Shown one piece after another: positions 54,439 to 62,078 of a DNA stretch of 64,000 nucleotides. The DNA is taken from contig CP117875.1 of assembly GCA_028736075.1 (NCBI GenBank), positions 1,178,001-1,242,000 on the forward strand. Direction: 5' to 3'. This stretch comes from Chryseobacterium sp. KACC 21268. GTDB taxonomy: Bacteria > Bacteroidota > Bacteroidia > Flavobacteriales > Weeksellaceae. The translations under genes and the position numbers were made by a program. Below the pieces are notes generated by a model. The model was not told the origin of the DNA. It saw only the letters and a list, made by a program, of their open reading frames with translations, and made no database searches. Positions within the stretch are counted from its first letter, which is position 1. Each line of letters opens with the position of its first letter.

Positions 54439-54511
54439 TCTCGCAGATTAAGGAGATTTTGCAGATGATTACATTGAAAAAAAATCTGCTTTATCTGCCA
54501 AATCTGCGAGA
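54439..54511. repeat. TCTCGCAGATT inverted repeat, copy 1
   Basis: The arms TCTCGCAGATT (54439-54449) and AATCTGCGAGA (54501-54511) are perfect inverses. The inner part has further GCAGAT/ATCTGC words. A related copy lies at 55640-55703. Confidence 0.7.
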
Positions 54512-54536
54512 GATTATTTCCTGATAAATTTAAATA

Positions 54537-55139
54537 TTAGTCAATCACAATGCTGTCAATTCCTTTTGCCAATGCGTTTTCCATAATTCCCGGAATCGAA
54601 AGACCTTCTGCACGGAACACGCTGACATCTTTGACGCCGTAGAAACCAAAAACATTTTTTACATAAGGAACATTCGAGTCAAAAATCTGATAAGGACCTT
54701 CCGAATAAATATTTCCCGATGCGAAAGCAATATATAATTTCTTGTCATTCAAAAGACCTTCAGGACCTTTTTCACTGTATTTGAAAGTGTAACCTGCTCT
54801 TGATGTAAAATCAAAATATGCTCTGAGTGTCGCGGGAACGGAGAAATTATACATCGGAGAATCAATGACAATAATGTCGGCTTCCTGAAGTTCCGAAATC
54901 AAATTTTCAGAATAGGCATTGATGGACTGTTGCTCGGGAGAATGACTTTCTGCGGGAGAGAAAAAAGTGTTGATGTGTGCTTCTTCCAAAAGCGGAACGA
55001 GGTTTTTTGTAAGGTCGCGTTCTGTGACAACACTGTCACGATATTTTCCCTGGATTTTTTCAATAACAGCATTTCCTAATTTTCTGCTTGCGGACAAATC
55101 CTTTCTCGGACTCGAAATAATGTGAAGTATATTTTTCAT
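54537..55139 (-). CDS. azoR: FMN-dependent NADH-azoreductase
   Basis: A 200-residue flavodoxin-fold NAD(P)H:quinone/azo reductase. FMN-binding starts with SSPRKDLSASRKLG, and PMYNFSVPATLRAYFDFTSRAG is split here only by the family's DSP motif ahead of it; the second FMN loop is at FASGN. It is divergent from the HxlR-type regulator gene, a common pairing for induction by quinones and electrophiles. Confidence 0.92.
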   Translation of the reverse strand: MKNILHIISSPRKDLSASRKLGNAVIEKIQGKYRDSVVTERDLTKNLVPLLEEAHINTFFSPAESHSPEQQSINAYSENLISELQEADIIVIDSPMYNFSVPATLRAYFDFTSRAGYTFKYSEKGPEGLLNDKKLYIAFASGNIYSEGPYQIFDSNVPYVKNVFGFYGVKDVSVFRAEGLSIPGIMENALAKGIDSIVID

Positions 55140-55165
55140 TTTTTCTGATGATTAAAATTCTTCAA

Positions 55166-55224
55166 CAAAATTATGTACATTTGCTTATCAAAAGTTAGTA
55201 CTAAACAAAAGGTTAGTAGTAACC
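55166..55224. promoter_or_regulatory. Divergent promoter and operator region of azoR and the HxlR gene
   Basis: Plus-strand -7 box TACATTTG (55176-55183) for the regulator, and a minus-strand TAATTTTG (55173-55166) for azoR. Next to them are two dyads: GTTAGTACTAAAC (55194-55206) and GGTTAGTAGTAACC (55211-55224). The second is a clean GGTTA-N4-TAACC. The dyad centres are about 17-18 bp apart, fitting binding by an HxlR dimer near both promoters. Confidence 0.7.
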
Positions 55225-55248
55225 TTTGAGTTAGTTAAGCTTATTTTT

Positions 55249-55635
55249 ATGGAAAAAACTATTGAATTAGAAGAGCCAATTACCGCTCGCAGATGTTCAG
55301 AAAGTCTGTCGTCTGTGGAAGATGCGATTTATGTCATCGGTGGAAAATGGAAATTGAAAATTATTATTGCGTTGCAGGAACAGGGAAGTATTCGTTTCAA
55401 TGAGCTTCAAAGAATTGTTGTGGGAATATCTGCAAGAGTACTTTCGAATGAGTTGAAAGATTTGGAACTTAACGGTTTTGTAAAAAGAATAGTTCATAGC
55501 GAACAAACGCCTGTGGTCGTAGAATATATTTCCACAGATTACAGCAAAACGTTGAAGCCAGTGATAATGGCACTTTCCGAATGGGGAAGAACGCATAAAA
55601 ATAATCTCCGAGAAGATATTTTCGAAAATAAATAA
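55249..55635 (+). CDS. HxlR family winged-helix regulator
   Basis: A 128-residue HxlR-type regulator: CSESLSSVEDAIYVIGGKWK with a conserved N-terminal Cys, then LQEQGSIRFNELQRIVVGIS, ARVLSNELKDLELNGFVKR and VEYISTDYSKTLKPVIMALS. Several HxlR proteins sense quinones or electrophiles through that Cys, as in YodB and HypR. It is divergent from azoR and probably represses it. Confidence 0.92.
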   Translation: MEKTIELEEPITARRCSESLSSVEDAIYVIGGKWKLKIIIALQEQGSIRFNELQRIVVGISARVLSNELKDLELNGFVKRIVHSEQTPVVVEYISTDYSKTLKPVIMALSEWGRTHKNNLREDIFENK

Positions 55636-55639
55636 GACG

Positions 55640-55703
55640 CTCGCAGATTTGGCAGATAATGTAGATTTTAATTTCAATCTGTAAAATCCACAAATTCTGC
55701 GAG
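55640..55703. repeat. CTCGCAGATTTGGCAGAT inverted repeat, copy 2
   Basis: CTCGCAGA (55640-55647) and TCTGCGAG (55696-55703) are inverted arms. Inner GGCAGAT words relate it to copy 1. The two copies bracket the azoR-HxlR pair. Confidence 0.7.
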
Positions 55704-55713
55704 AGAAATATTT

Positions 55714-56610
55714 TTAATTAAACGACTGCCGAAATTCCAACGGCGACATCTTAGTTTTCTTTTTAAATAAGGTACTGAAAGACTGCGAATGCTCAAATCC
55801 CAGTTCATAAGCAATTTCACTCACCGAAAGTTCCGTGGTAGAAAGTTTCTCTTTTGCTTTGCTGATGAGCTTTTCGTGAATGTGTTGTTGTGTATTTTGT
55901 CCGGTTTGGATTCTTAATAAATCACTTAAATAATTCGGCGAAAGATTCATCGCTTCGGCAATTTGATGAACTGTTAGAAGTCCTTTTTCGGAAGATTCTT
56001 TATCGAAATATTCGTTCAAAAACGTTTCAAATTTCGTCAAAAGTTGATGACTTCCACTTTTTCGCGTAATGAATTGTCGCTCGTAAAAACGTTTGGAATA
56101 ATTCAGCAACAATTCAATTTGCGACAGAATAATTTCCTGTGTATGTTGGTCGATGTGCTGACATTCTTTATCGATTTTATTTAAAATTTCAAGCAGGTCA
56201 TTTTCCTCATCTTCAGATAGATGCAAGGCTTCATTCACGGCGTATGAGAAAAATCCGTAAGACGAAATTGTCGTTGCCAAAGGTTGTTTCAAAAGAAAAT
56301 CTTCGTGGAAAATCAGCAGATAACCCGTATTTTCACAATCCATCGTTTTCAAATCGAGATACTGAACCTGATTGGGCGCTGTAAAACTCAAAACACCTTT
56401 GTCGTAATCGTAATGTTGCTGGCCGTATTTTATTTTTCCCGTCGCATTTCGTTTCAGTGCGACACAATAATATCGGCTCACAAAACCTTTCCAGACCTCA
56501 TCTTCAATGAAAATACTTTCAGAAAGATTGATGACGCTGACCATCGGATGTTTCGGTTCCGGAAGCGACAATAATCTGTGAAAAGCTGAAATGGAATGTA
56601 TTGTGTTCAT
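55714..56610 (-). CDS. AraC family regulator 1
   Basis: A 298-residue AraC/XylS-type activator. The N-terminal ligand-binding-like domain contains QQHYDYDKGVLSFTAP, and the C-terminal two-HTH domain covers about residues 200-298. HTH1 has TVHQIAEAMNLSPNYLSDLL; HTH2 has LSVSEIAYELGFEHSQSF. The C-terminal 50 residues are almost identical to the regulators at 57913 and 59854. It lies downstream of the aldo/keto reductase gene but is separated from it by about 200 bp of repeat sequence. It probably acts on a nearby operator. Confidence 0.9.
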   Translation of the reverse strand: MNTIHSISAFHRLLSLPEPKHPMVSVINLSESIFIEDEVWKGFVSRYYCVALKRNATGKIKYGQQHYDYDKGVLSFTAPNQVQYLDLKTMDCENTGYLLIFHEDFLLKQPLATTISSYGFFSYAVNEALHLSEDEENDLLEILNKIDKECQHIDQHTQEIILSQIELLLNYSKRFYERQFITRKSGSHQLLTKFETFLNEYFDKESSEKGLLTVHQIAEAMNLSPNYLSDLLRIQTGQNTQQHIHEKLISKAKEKLSTTELSVSEIAYELGFEHSQSFSTLFKKKTKMSPLEFRQSFN

Positions 56611-56647
56611 AACTTCAAATTCTAAATATTAAAGATAGTATTTTTTT

Positions 56648-56735
56648 GGGCGCCTCTTTCCGTCTTCCACTCCCGCTTTTTTGCTCGTCGTACCTCCTCA
56701 CAAAAAGAGCTCCGTTCAAGCCGGGGCGCGATAGT
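56648..56735 (+). repeat. Dispersed intergenic element, copy D
   Basis: Reads GGGCGCC, then TTTCCG and CACTCCCGC blocks, a TTTTTTGCTCG core, AGCTCCGTTCAAG, and ends CCGGGGCGCGATAGT. The order matches copy B read on the plus strand. It lies between the AraC1 and aldo/keto reductase genes. Confidence 0.55.
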
Positions 56736-56749
56736 ATTGCGTTTTAAAC

Positions 56750-56781
56750 AAACCTCATAGGTTTCAAAACCTATGAGGTTT
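56750..56781. repeat. AAACCTCATAGG palindrome
   Basis: AAACCTCATAGG (56750-56761) and CCTATGAGGTTT (56770-56781) are perfect inverted arms around an 8-nt loop. A terminator role for the aldo/keto reductase transcript is possible but no T run follows on the minus strand, and the sequence looks more like a dispersed palindromic repeat. Confidence 0.6.
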
Positions 56782-56806
56782 ACATCTTCGAATCGCCACG
56801 AATAAA

Positions 56807-57808
56807 TCAATAATCCAAAAGTCCCATCCCAAATTCATCGTAGGTTGCTCCCGTATCCGTTCCCAAAGGTACAATACTTTCCAGCTTTTGAATATCAGCG
56901 TCACTTAAGACAATTTTACTGGCTTCAATATTCTGCTCAAGATATTTTCTGCGTTTCGTCCCCGGAATCGGAACAATTCCCTTGCTGATAATCCACGCCA
57001 AAGCCAGTTGAGAAGAAGTAATTTCTTTTTCCTTCGCCAGATTTTCAATCGCTTCCACCAGCTCAATATTTTTGTGGAAATGCTGTTCCTGAAATCTTGG
57101 AATTCCTCTTCTGAAATCGTTTTCCGGCAAATCATCAATCGAACGAATCTGTCCGGATAAAAATCCTCTTCCCAAGGGAGAATACGCCACAAAACCAATT
57201 CCCAGTTCATTTAAAGTTTTAATAACGCCTTTTTCTTCAACCGTTCTTTCAAAAAGAGAATATTCACTTTGAACTGCTGTGATTGGATGAATGGCGTGCG
57301 CTTTTTTGACCGTTTCAGAAGAAACTTCAGACAAACCAATGTAACCGATTTTTCCTTCCTTGACTAAATCGCTCATCGCACCAACAGTTTCTTCAACAGG
57401 AACATTTTTGTCGAGACGATGCATATAATAAAGGTCGATGTAATCCGTTTTCAGGTTTTTCAGCGAACGCTCAACCGACTTTTTTACATAATCTTTCTGT
57501 CCGTTGATTTTCCAAGTCACTTGCTCATTGTCATCGATTTCCCAACCGAATTTAGTAGCGATAATGTATTGGTCACGATTGCCTTCAATGGCTTTTGCAA
57601 TCAATCGTTCATTCGCAAAAGGGCCGTACAAATCGGCTGTGTCGAGGAAGTTTCCACCCAATTCCAAAGAGCGGTGAATGGTTGCAATCGCTTCTTTCTC
57701 ATCGGTTTTGCCGTACATATCGGCGTCGCCAAAACCGGTCATTCCCATACATCCCAATCCGATATTTGGAATGATTAATCCTTGATTTCCTAATTTTACT
57801 TTATTCAT
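56807..57808 (-). CDS. Aldo/keto reductase
   Basis: A 333-residue (beta/alpha)8 NADPH-dependent aldo/keto reductase. The catalytic tetrad is visible: Asp and Tyr in FLDTADLYGP, Lys in IATKFG, His in LYYMHR. IGLGCMGMTGFG opens the barrel, and PIPGTKRRKYLEQN binds the cofactor. It resembles AKR family 13 and plant-type reductases. An AraC-type operator lies upstream at 57862-57893. Confidence 0.93.
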   Translation of the reverse strand: MNKVKLGNQGLIIPNIGLGCMGMTGFGDADMYGKTDEKEAIATIHRSLELGGNFLDTADLYGPFANERLIAKAIEGNRDQYIIATKFGWEIDDNEQVTWKINGQKDYVKKSVERSLKNLKTDYIDLYYMHRLDKNVPVEETVGAMSDLVKEGKIGYIGLSEVSSETVKKAHAIHPITAVQSEYSLFERTVEEKGVIKTLNELGIGFVAYSPLGRGFLSGQIRSIDDLPENDFRRGIPRFQEQHFHKNIELVEAIENLAKEKEITSSQLALAWIISKGIVPIPGTKRRKYLEQNIEASKIVLSDADIQKLESIVPLGTDTGATYDEFGMGLLDY

Positions 57809-57833
57809 TTTTTCAATATTAATTTTGATAAAG

Positions 57834-57893
57834 CAAAGTTGAGCATAAGTGAAGAATCCGATGTATGCAAAATGAAGATTGTCGTATGCAAAT
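57834..57893 (-). promoter_or_regulatory. AraC-type operator and promoter of the aldo/keto reductase gene
   Basis: Plus-strand reading: half-sites TGTATGCAAAA (57862-57872) and CGTATGCAAAT (57883-57893), starts 21 bp apart. On the minus strand CAACTTTG (57841-57834) is the -7 box, 20 bp from the proximal half-site. This is the same geometry as at 59791 and 61691. Confidence 0.8.
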
Positions 57894-57912
57894 TACGGAT
57901 TGATGATTTTGC

Positions 57913-58827
57913 TTAATTAAACAACTTACGAAACTCCAAAGGCGAAATATCCGTTTTAGCTTTAAACAGTTTATTGAAAGACTGCGAATGTTCAAAGCCT
58001 AATTCATATGCAATTTCACTTACTGAAAGTTCGGTTGTGGAGAGTTTTTCTTTGGCTTTTTCAATGAGTTTTTCGTGGATAATCTGCTGTGTGGTTTGTC
58101 CGGTCAAGGTTTTAAGAAGACTGCGCATATATTGTGGCGACATATTTAGTTCGTCTGACAGAAACTGAACGCTAGGCAATCCCTTTTCTTTAAAATCATC
58201 TCTTTCAAAATAATCATTAAGCAAAACCTCTAATTTTTCTAAGAACTGATGATGTGCTTTGTGCCGGGTTAAAAATTGTCTTTGATAGAATCTTTCTGAA
58301 TAATTCAGAAGTGTTTCCAGCTGAGAGATAATTATATTCTGACTGAATTTATCAATATTCGCCTGGTATTCCTGCTTAATATTTTCAGTGATTTGCTGGA
58401 TTTTTATTTCCTCATCTTCGGATAAAAACAGGGCTTCATTCACAGAATAATCAAAGAATTCATATTTTTTGATGGCAGTTGCCAATGACGTATTCCAGAG
58501 AAAATCCGGATGAATCATCATCATCCATCCGGAAGGATTTTTGCCGTGCTCTTCTCTGATGACGCTCAGAATCTGATGCGGCGCCATACAGAACATCACA
58601 CCTTCGTCAAAGTCATAATCCTGCTGGCCGTATCTGTATTTATGATTCATATCTCGTTTGACAGAAATCATATAAAAATCGAATATCAAACTCTGCTTTC
58701 CGCTTTCCAAAGCGAGTGCCATATCCTGAAAATTAATCACACTGATAAGCGGATGCTTCGGCTTTGGTAATCCTCTCAACGTATGAAATTGGGAAATGGT
58801 TTTTATTCTCATCGGCGAGTCAGACAT
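57913..58827 (-). CDS. AraC family regulator 2
   Basis: A 304-residue AraC/XylS-type protein like those at 55714 and 59854. Visible are QQDYDFDEGVMFCMAP in the N-terminal domain, and the C-terminal HTH1 (SVQFLSDELNMSPQYMRSLL) and HTH2 (LSVSEIAYELGFEHSQSF). It follows the epimerase gene by 43 bp, so the two are probably cotranscribed. The start is at 58827 or the Met five codons downstream. Confidence 0.9.
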   Translation of the reverse strand: MSDSPMRIKTISQFHTLRGLPKPKHPLISVINFQDMALALESGKQSLIFDFYMISVKRDMNHKYRYGQQDYDFDEGVMFCMAPHQILSVIREEHGKNPSGWMMMIHPDFLWNTSLATAIKKYEFFDYSVNEALFLSEDEEIKIQQITENIKQEYQANIDKFSQNIIISQLETLLNYSERFYQRQFLTRHKAHHQFLEKLEVLLNDYFERDDFKEKGLPSVQFLSDELNMSPQYMRSLLKTLTGQTTQQIIHEKLIEKAKEKLSTTELSVSEIAYELGFEHSQSFNKLFKAKTDISPLEFRKLFN

Positions 58828-58870
58828 CGGTTTAATATTTAATCAAATTTAATGAATCTAAAGGTACAGA

Positions 58871-59770
58871 TTATTGTGCTTCAGAGAAATAAATATCACT
58901 TTGCAAATCATCCATCAGAGTTGGATGTTGAGGTTCCCAACCTAATGCTGATTTGGTTTCTTCGCTTGAAGTTAAATTATTAAGCTTAGCAAAATGCGCA
59001 AACCAACCAAAATGTTCGGTTGCTTCATCACTTTTGAGAGAAACAACAGGAACCTGCAATCTTTCTGCGATAAATTTGGCAATATCTTTAAACGGAATTC
59101 CCGGTTCTGCAACGGCGTGATATCTTGTTCCGCTTTCAAAGGGTTTTTCCAAAGCTAATCTGTATAATTTTGCAGCATCTAATTTGTGAACGGCCGGCCA
59201 GAAATTATTACCATCATTAATTACAGCAGATTTGCCTTTTTCTTTTGCAATCCTAATCAATGTAGGGACAAAACCAATGACATCGCCTTTACCGTGAACG
59301 GATGGCGACAATCTTATAACCGCCACTTTCACACCTTTCGCGGATACAGCATCGGCAGCATTTTCTGTTGCAATTCTGGGATGTGGATTTACTGAACGGT
59401 CTGTTTCTACGGTAAGTCCGTCTTTTGAAAAAAGTGCCGTCCCTGAAGTAATGAGAAATGGTTTTTCGGTTCCCAACAATGCTTCGCCGATGGTTTTGAT
59501 GACTTTCCCATCCAATTCACACATTTCAGCAAATCTTGTAAAATCGTGAACAAATCCTAAGTGAATCACGGCATCAGAAACTTCAGCTCCGGATTTCAGA
59601 CTTTCAAAATCATTTAAATCTCCTCGGTGTACTTCTGCGCCGGCCACAATAAGTTTGTTTGCGGATTCCTCTGAACGCGCCAATCCTAAAACTTGATGGC
59701 CATTGGCTAATAATTCCTGTACTACAGCTGTTCCTACAAAACCTGTAGCGCCTGTAACAAATACTTTCAT
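58871..59770 (-). CDS. NAD-dependent epimerase/dehydratase family oxidoreductase (extended SDR)
   Basis: A 299-residue extended SDR. VFVTGATGFVGTAVVQELL is the NAD(P)-binding Rossmann start; GADV-like HRGDLND follows. The usual YxxxK pair is not clear: it may be atypical, as in some plant-like NAD(P)-binding reductases. The substrate is unknown. It is followed by the AraC2 gene and preceded by an operator at 59819-59850. Confidence 0.85.
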   Translation of the reverse strand: MKVFVTGATGFVGTAVVQELLANGHQVLGLARSEESANKLIVAGAEVHRGDLNDFESLKSGAEVSDAVIHLGFVHDFTRFAEMCELDGKVIKTIGEALLGTEKPFLITSGTALFSKDGLTVETDRSVNPHPRIATENAADAVSAKGVKVAVIRLSPSVHGKGDVIGFVPTLIRIAKEKGKSAVINDGNNFWPAVHKLDAAKLYRLALEKPFESGTRYHAVAEPGIPFKDIAKFIAERLQVPVVSLKSDEATEHFGWFAHFAKLNNLTSSEETKSALGWEPQHPTLMDDLQSDIYFSEAQ

Positions 59771-59790
59771 TTTGATATATTTTAATGAAG

Positions 59791-59850
59791 CAAAGTTGAG
59801 GTTTCGCTGTCGTACTCTTGTAGCCGAAAAGTATTTTCTTGTAGCCTAAA
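59791..59850 (-). promoter_or_regulatory. AraC-type operator and promoter of the epimerase-like gene
   Basis: Plus-strand half-sites TGTAGCCGAAA (59819-59829) and TGTAGCCTAAA (59840-59850), 21 bp apart. On the minus strand CAACTTTG (59798-59791) is 20 bp from the proximal half-site and 20 bp upstream of the ATG. It ends next to the AraC3 stop codon. Confidence 0.82.
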
Positions 59851-59853
59851 AAT

Positions 59854-60768
59854 TTAATTAAATGACTTCCGAAACTCCAAAGGAGAAATATCCGTTTTAG
59901 ATTTAAAAAGTTTACTGAAGGACTGAGAATGTTCAAACCCCAATTCATAGGCGATTTCACTTACGGAAAGTTCGGTAGTCGAGAGTTTTTCTTTGGCTTT
60001 CTCAATCAGTTTTTCGTGGATGTGCTGTTGTGTAGTTTGTCCGGTTAATTGTTTTAATAAGCTTCCAAGATAATTTGTCGAGATATTCAATTGCTCCGCT
60101 ATAAAATTGGCGGTTGGCAAACCTTTATCCATCACATTTTCATTAAAATAATCTTCCAAAATGATTTCTAATTTATCTAAAACCTGATGATTGGTCTTTT
60201 TTCGGGTAATAAACTGTCTTTGGTAAAATCTTTCGCAGTAATTTAAAATCACCTCAATCTGAGAGATGATGATACTTTGCGTAAACTGGTCAATTCCCGA
60301 CTGGTATTCTTTTTCGATGCCTTTGAAAAGTCCAATTAACGTCTCTTCTTCTTTCTCAGATAGGAATAAAGCTTCGTTCACATCATATCCAAAAAATTTA
60401 TAATTATTAATGGTTTTTGCCAAAGGTGTATTCCAAATAAAATCTGGATGAAATGCCAAAAGATATCCTGAAGGTTTTGTTTCATATTTGCTGATAACCA
60501 TTTTGACAACCTGTCTCGGCGCAATAAAACACATTAAACCTTCATCAAAATCATACTGACCCTGACCGTAGTGAAGTTTCCCCTGAATATCTCTTTTGAA
60601 ACCCATAAAATACAAATCCTGAACCCAGCTTATTTCGGATTCCTCGATTTGATACTCTACCAAACTGTAATCTACCAGACTGATGAGCGGATGCTGAGGT
60701 TTGGGCAATCCTGAAATTCTGTGAAATTCAGAAATGGTATCGATGGTGTATAATTTTCTGTTATGCAT
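59854..60768 (-). CDS. AraC family regulator 3
   Basis: A 304-residue AraC/XylS-type regulator from the ATG at 60768 (MHNRKLYTIDTISEFHRI). A start nine codons upstream would run into a hairpin. HTH1 is TANFIAEQLNISTNYLGSLL and HTH2 is LSVSEIAYELGFEHSQSF. The N-terminal domain is like those of the other two. It follows the SDR gene at 60817 across the hairpin at 60782-60810. Confidence 0.9.
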   Translation of the reverse strand: MHNRKLYTIDTISEFHRISGLPKPQHPLISLVDYSLVEYQIEESEISWVQDLYFMGFKRDIQGKLHYGQGQYDFDEGLMCFIAPRQVVKMVISKYETKPSGYLLAFHPDFIWNTPLAKTINNYKFFGYDVNEALFLSEKEEETLIGLFKGIEKEYQSGIDQFTQSIIISQIEVILNYCERFYQRQFITRKKTNHQVLDKLEIILEDYFNENVMDKGLPTANFIAEQLNISTNYLGSLLKQLTGQTTQQHIHEKLIEKAKEKLSTTELSVSEIAYELGFEHSQSFSKLFKSKTDISPLEFRKSFN

Positions 60769-60781
60769 AACTTTAAAAATT

Positions 60782-60810
60782 AAAGGCAACAGCAAGAAAC
60801 TGTTGCCTTT
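60782..60810 (-). terminator. Hairpin between the SDR and AraC3 genes
   Basis: An 11-bp perfect stem, AAAGGCAACAG with CTGTTGCCTTT, and a 7-nt loop. On the minus strand TTTAATTTTT follows, 14 bp before the AraC3 start. It may be a leaky terminator that lowers regulator expression relative to the enzyme. Confidence 0.7.
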
Positions 60811-60816
60811 ACAAAT

Positions 60817-61656
60817 TTAATAATCTGTAGATGTACTTAGCGTTTTAAACTCAGAAATTTCACTTTGAAGCGCATTTAATTTGTTTCCGGCAATGCCGAA
60901 TGCATCAGAACCTAAAACCAAATGAACCGGCGGATTTTCTAATGCTACCAATTCCATCAATGCCACAGCTGCTTTTTCAGGGTCGCCCGGCTGATTTCCA
61001 TTGATGTCTTTTTCGTGTGCGGTCTGAAGTTGTCTTGCTACGGTGTATTCCTCGATTTCAGTTTTCGGCGTTCTGAGTGAACCACCCGTTAAGAAATCTG
61101 TTCTGAAATATCCGGGATACACCACCGTTGCATTCACTCCAAATTCTTTCACTTCTGCTGCCAAAGCTTCTGTGAATCCCACAACTGCAAACTTGGTGGC
61201 ACAATAAATTCCCCAACCTGCGAATTCACCTGTTAATCCGCCAATTGAAGCGATATTGATGATGAATCCGCTTTTCTGTTCTCTTAAATAAGGCATTGTT
61301 TTTCTGACGATATTCAAAGAACCGAAAACATTGGTGTCAAAATTCTGACGGCTTTCCAAATCAGAAATTTCCTCCAAAGTTCCCAATTGTCCGTACCCAG
61401 CGTTATTCACGACCACATCCAGTTTTCCGAATTTCTCTATCGATTTTGAAACTGCTGCTTCAACAGAGTTCTCGTTAATCAAATCAACTTCCAGCGGAAG
61501 AAATGATGCATTTTCTTCACTGATGGCTTTCTGAAGTTCAGCAATGTTTCTGGAAGTTGCTGCTACAGAATGACCTTCTGCCAATAATCTTTTGACTAAA
61601 GTTAATCCTAATCCTTTTGAAGCTCCTGTCACGAACCATACTTTTTGTGTGTCCAT
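60817..61656 (-). CDS. Short-chain dehydrogenase/reductase
   Basis: A 279-residue classical SDR from the ATG at 61656 (MDTQKVWFVTGASKGLGL). TGxxxGxG is VTGASKGLG, NNAG is present (VVNNAGYG), and the catalytic Tyr-x3-Lys is YCATK. The substrate is not known. It is the first gene of the row of three enzyme-AraC modules, with its operator at 61719-61750. Confidence 0.93.
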   Translation of the reverse strand: MDTQKVWFVTGASKGLGLTLVKRLLAEGHSVAATSRNIAELQKAISEENASFLPLEVDLINENSVEAAVSKSIEKFGKLDVVVNNAGYGQLGTLEEISDLESRQNFDTNVFGSLNIVRKTMPYLREQKSGFIINIASIGGLTGEFAGWGIYCATKFAVVGFTEALAAEVKEFGVNATVVYPGYFRTDFLTGGSLRTPKTEIEEYTVARQLQTAHEKDINGNQPGDPEKAAVALMELVALENPPVHLVLGSDAFGIAGNKLNALQSEISEFKTLSTSTDY

Positions 61657-61690
61657 TTTTTTTATTTTTAATTGATTAATTTTTACAGTA

Positions 61691-61750
61691 CAAAGTTGGT
61701 CAGAATTCAAAAGCTAGATGTAGCTAAATCAATGCTTGTTGTAGCTGAAA
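61691..61750 (-). promoter_or_regulatory. AraC-type operator and promoter of the SDR gene
   Basis: Plus-strand half-sites TGTAGCTAAAT (61719-61729) and TGTAGCTGAAA (61740-61750), 21 bp apart. CAACTTTG on the minus strand (61698-61691) lies 20 bp from the proximal half-site. This is the same layout as the other two operators. Confidence 0.82.
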
Positions 61751-61777
61751 CACAGATTTGTAAAAGTGAAATTATTT

Positions 61778-61965
61778 GGGCAGCTTATCCGCCTTCCGCT
61801 CCCAAACCTAACGAAGTGGTTCGACGAAGTCAATCTTTTTTGCAGACGCTCTCAGTTTAAATTGAACTTTTAGAACAAGCAAAAAGGGATTTCCGCTCAA
61901 ACCTAACGAAGTGGTTCATCGATTCAAATGAAAAATAGAAAAATGAGATAAGTCGGGCTGCTATC
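61778..61965 (+). repeat. Dispersed intergenic element, copy E
   Basis: Begins GGGCAGCTTATCCGCC and TTCCGCTCCC, has a TTTTTTGC core, AAAAAGGGATTTCCGCTC and ends GTCGGGCTGCTATC. The ends and block order match copies B and D. A 19-bp word, AAACCTAACGAAGTGGTTC, occurs twice inside (61804-61822 and 61899-61917). It fills the gap between the SDR genes at 61656 and 62079. Confidence 0.6.
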
Positions 61966-62078
61966 GTATGACGTTCATATTTCGCGCATAACTTTTGTTA
62001 ATTTCCAATCCAAAATAAAAATCTAATTTTACCAAAGCCACAAATGATTTCACTTTTAATCTCAAAATCATTCAATTA

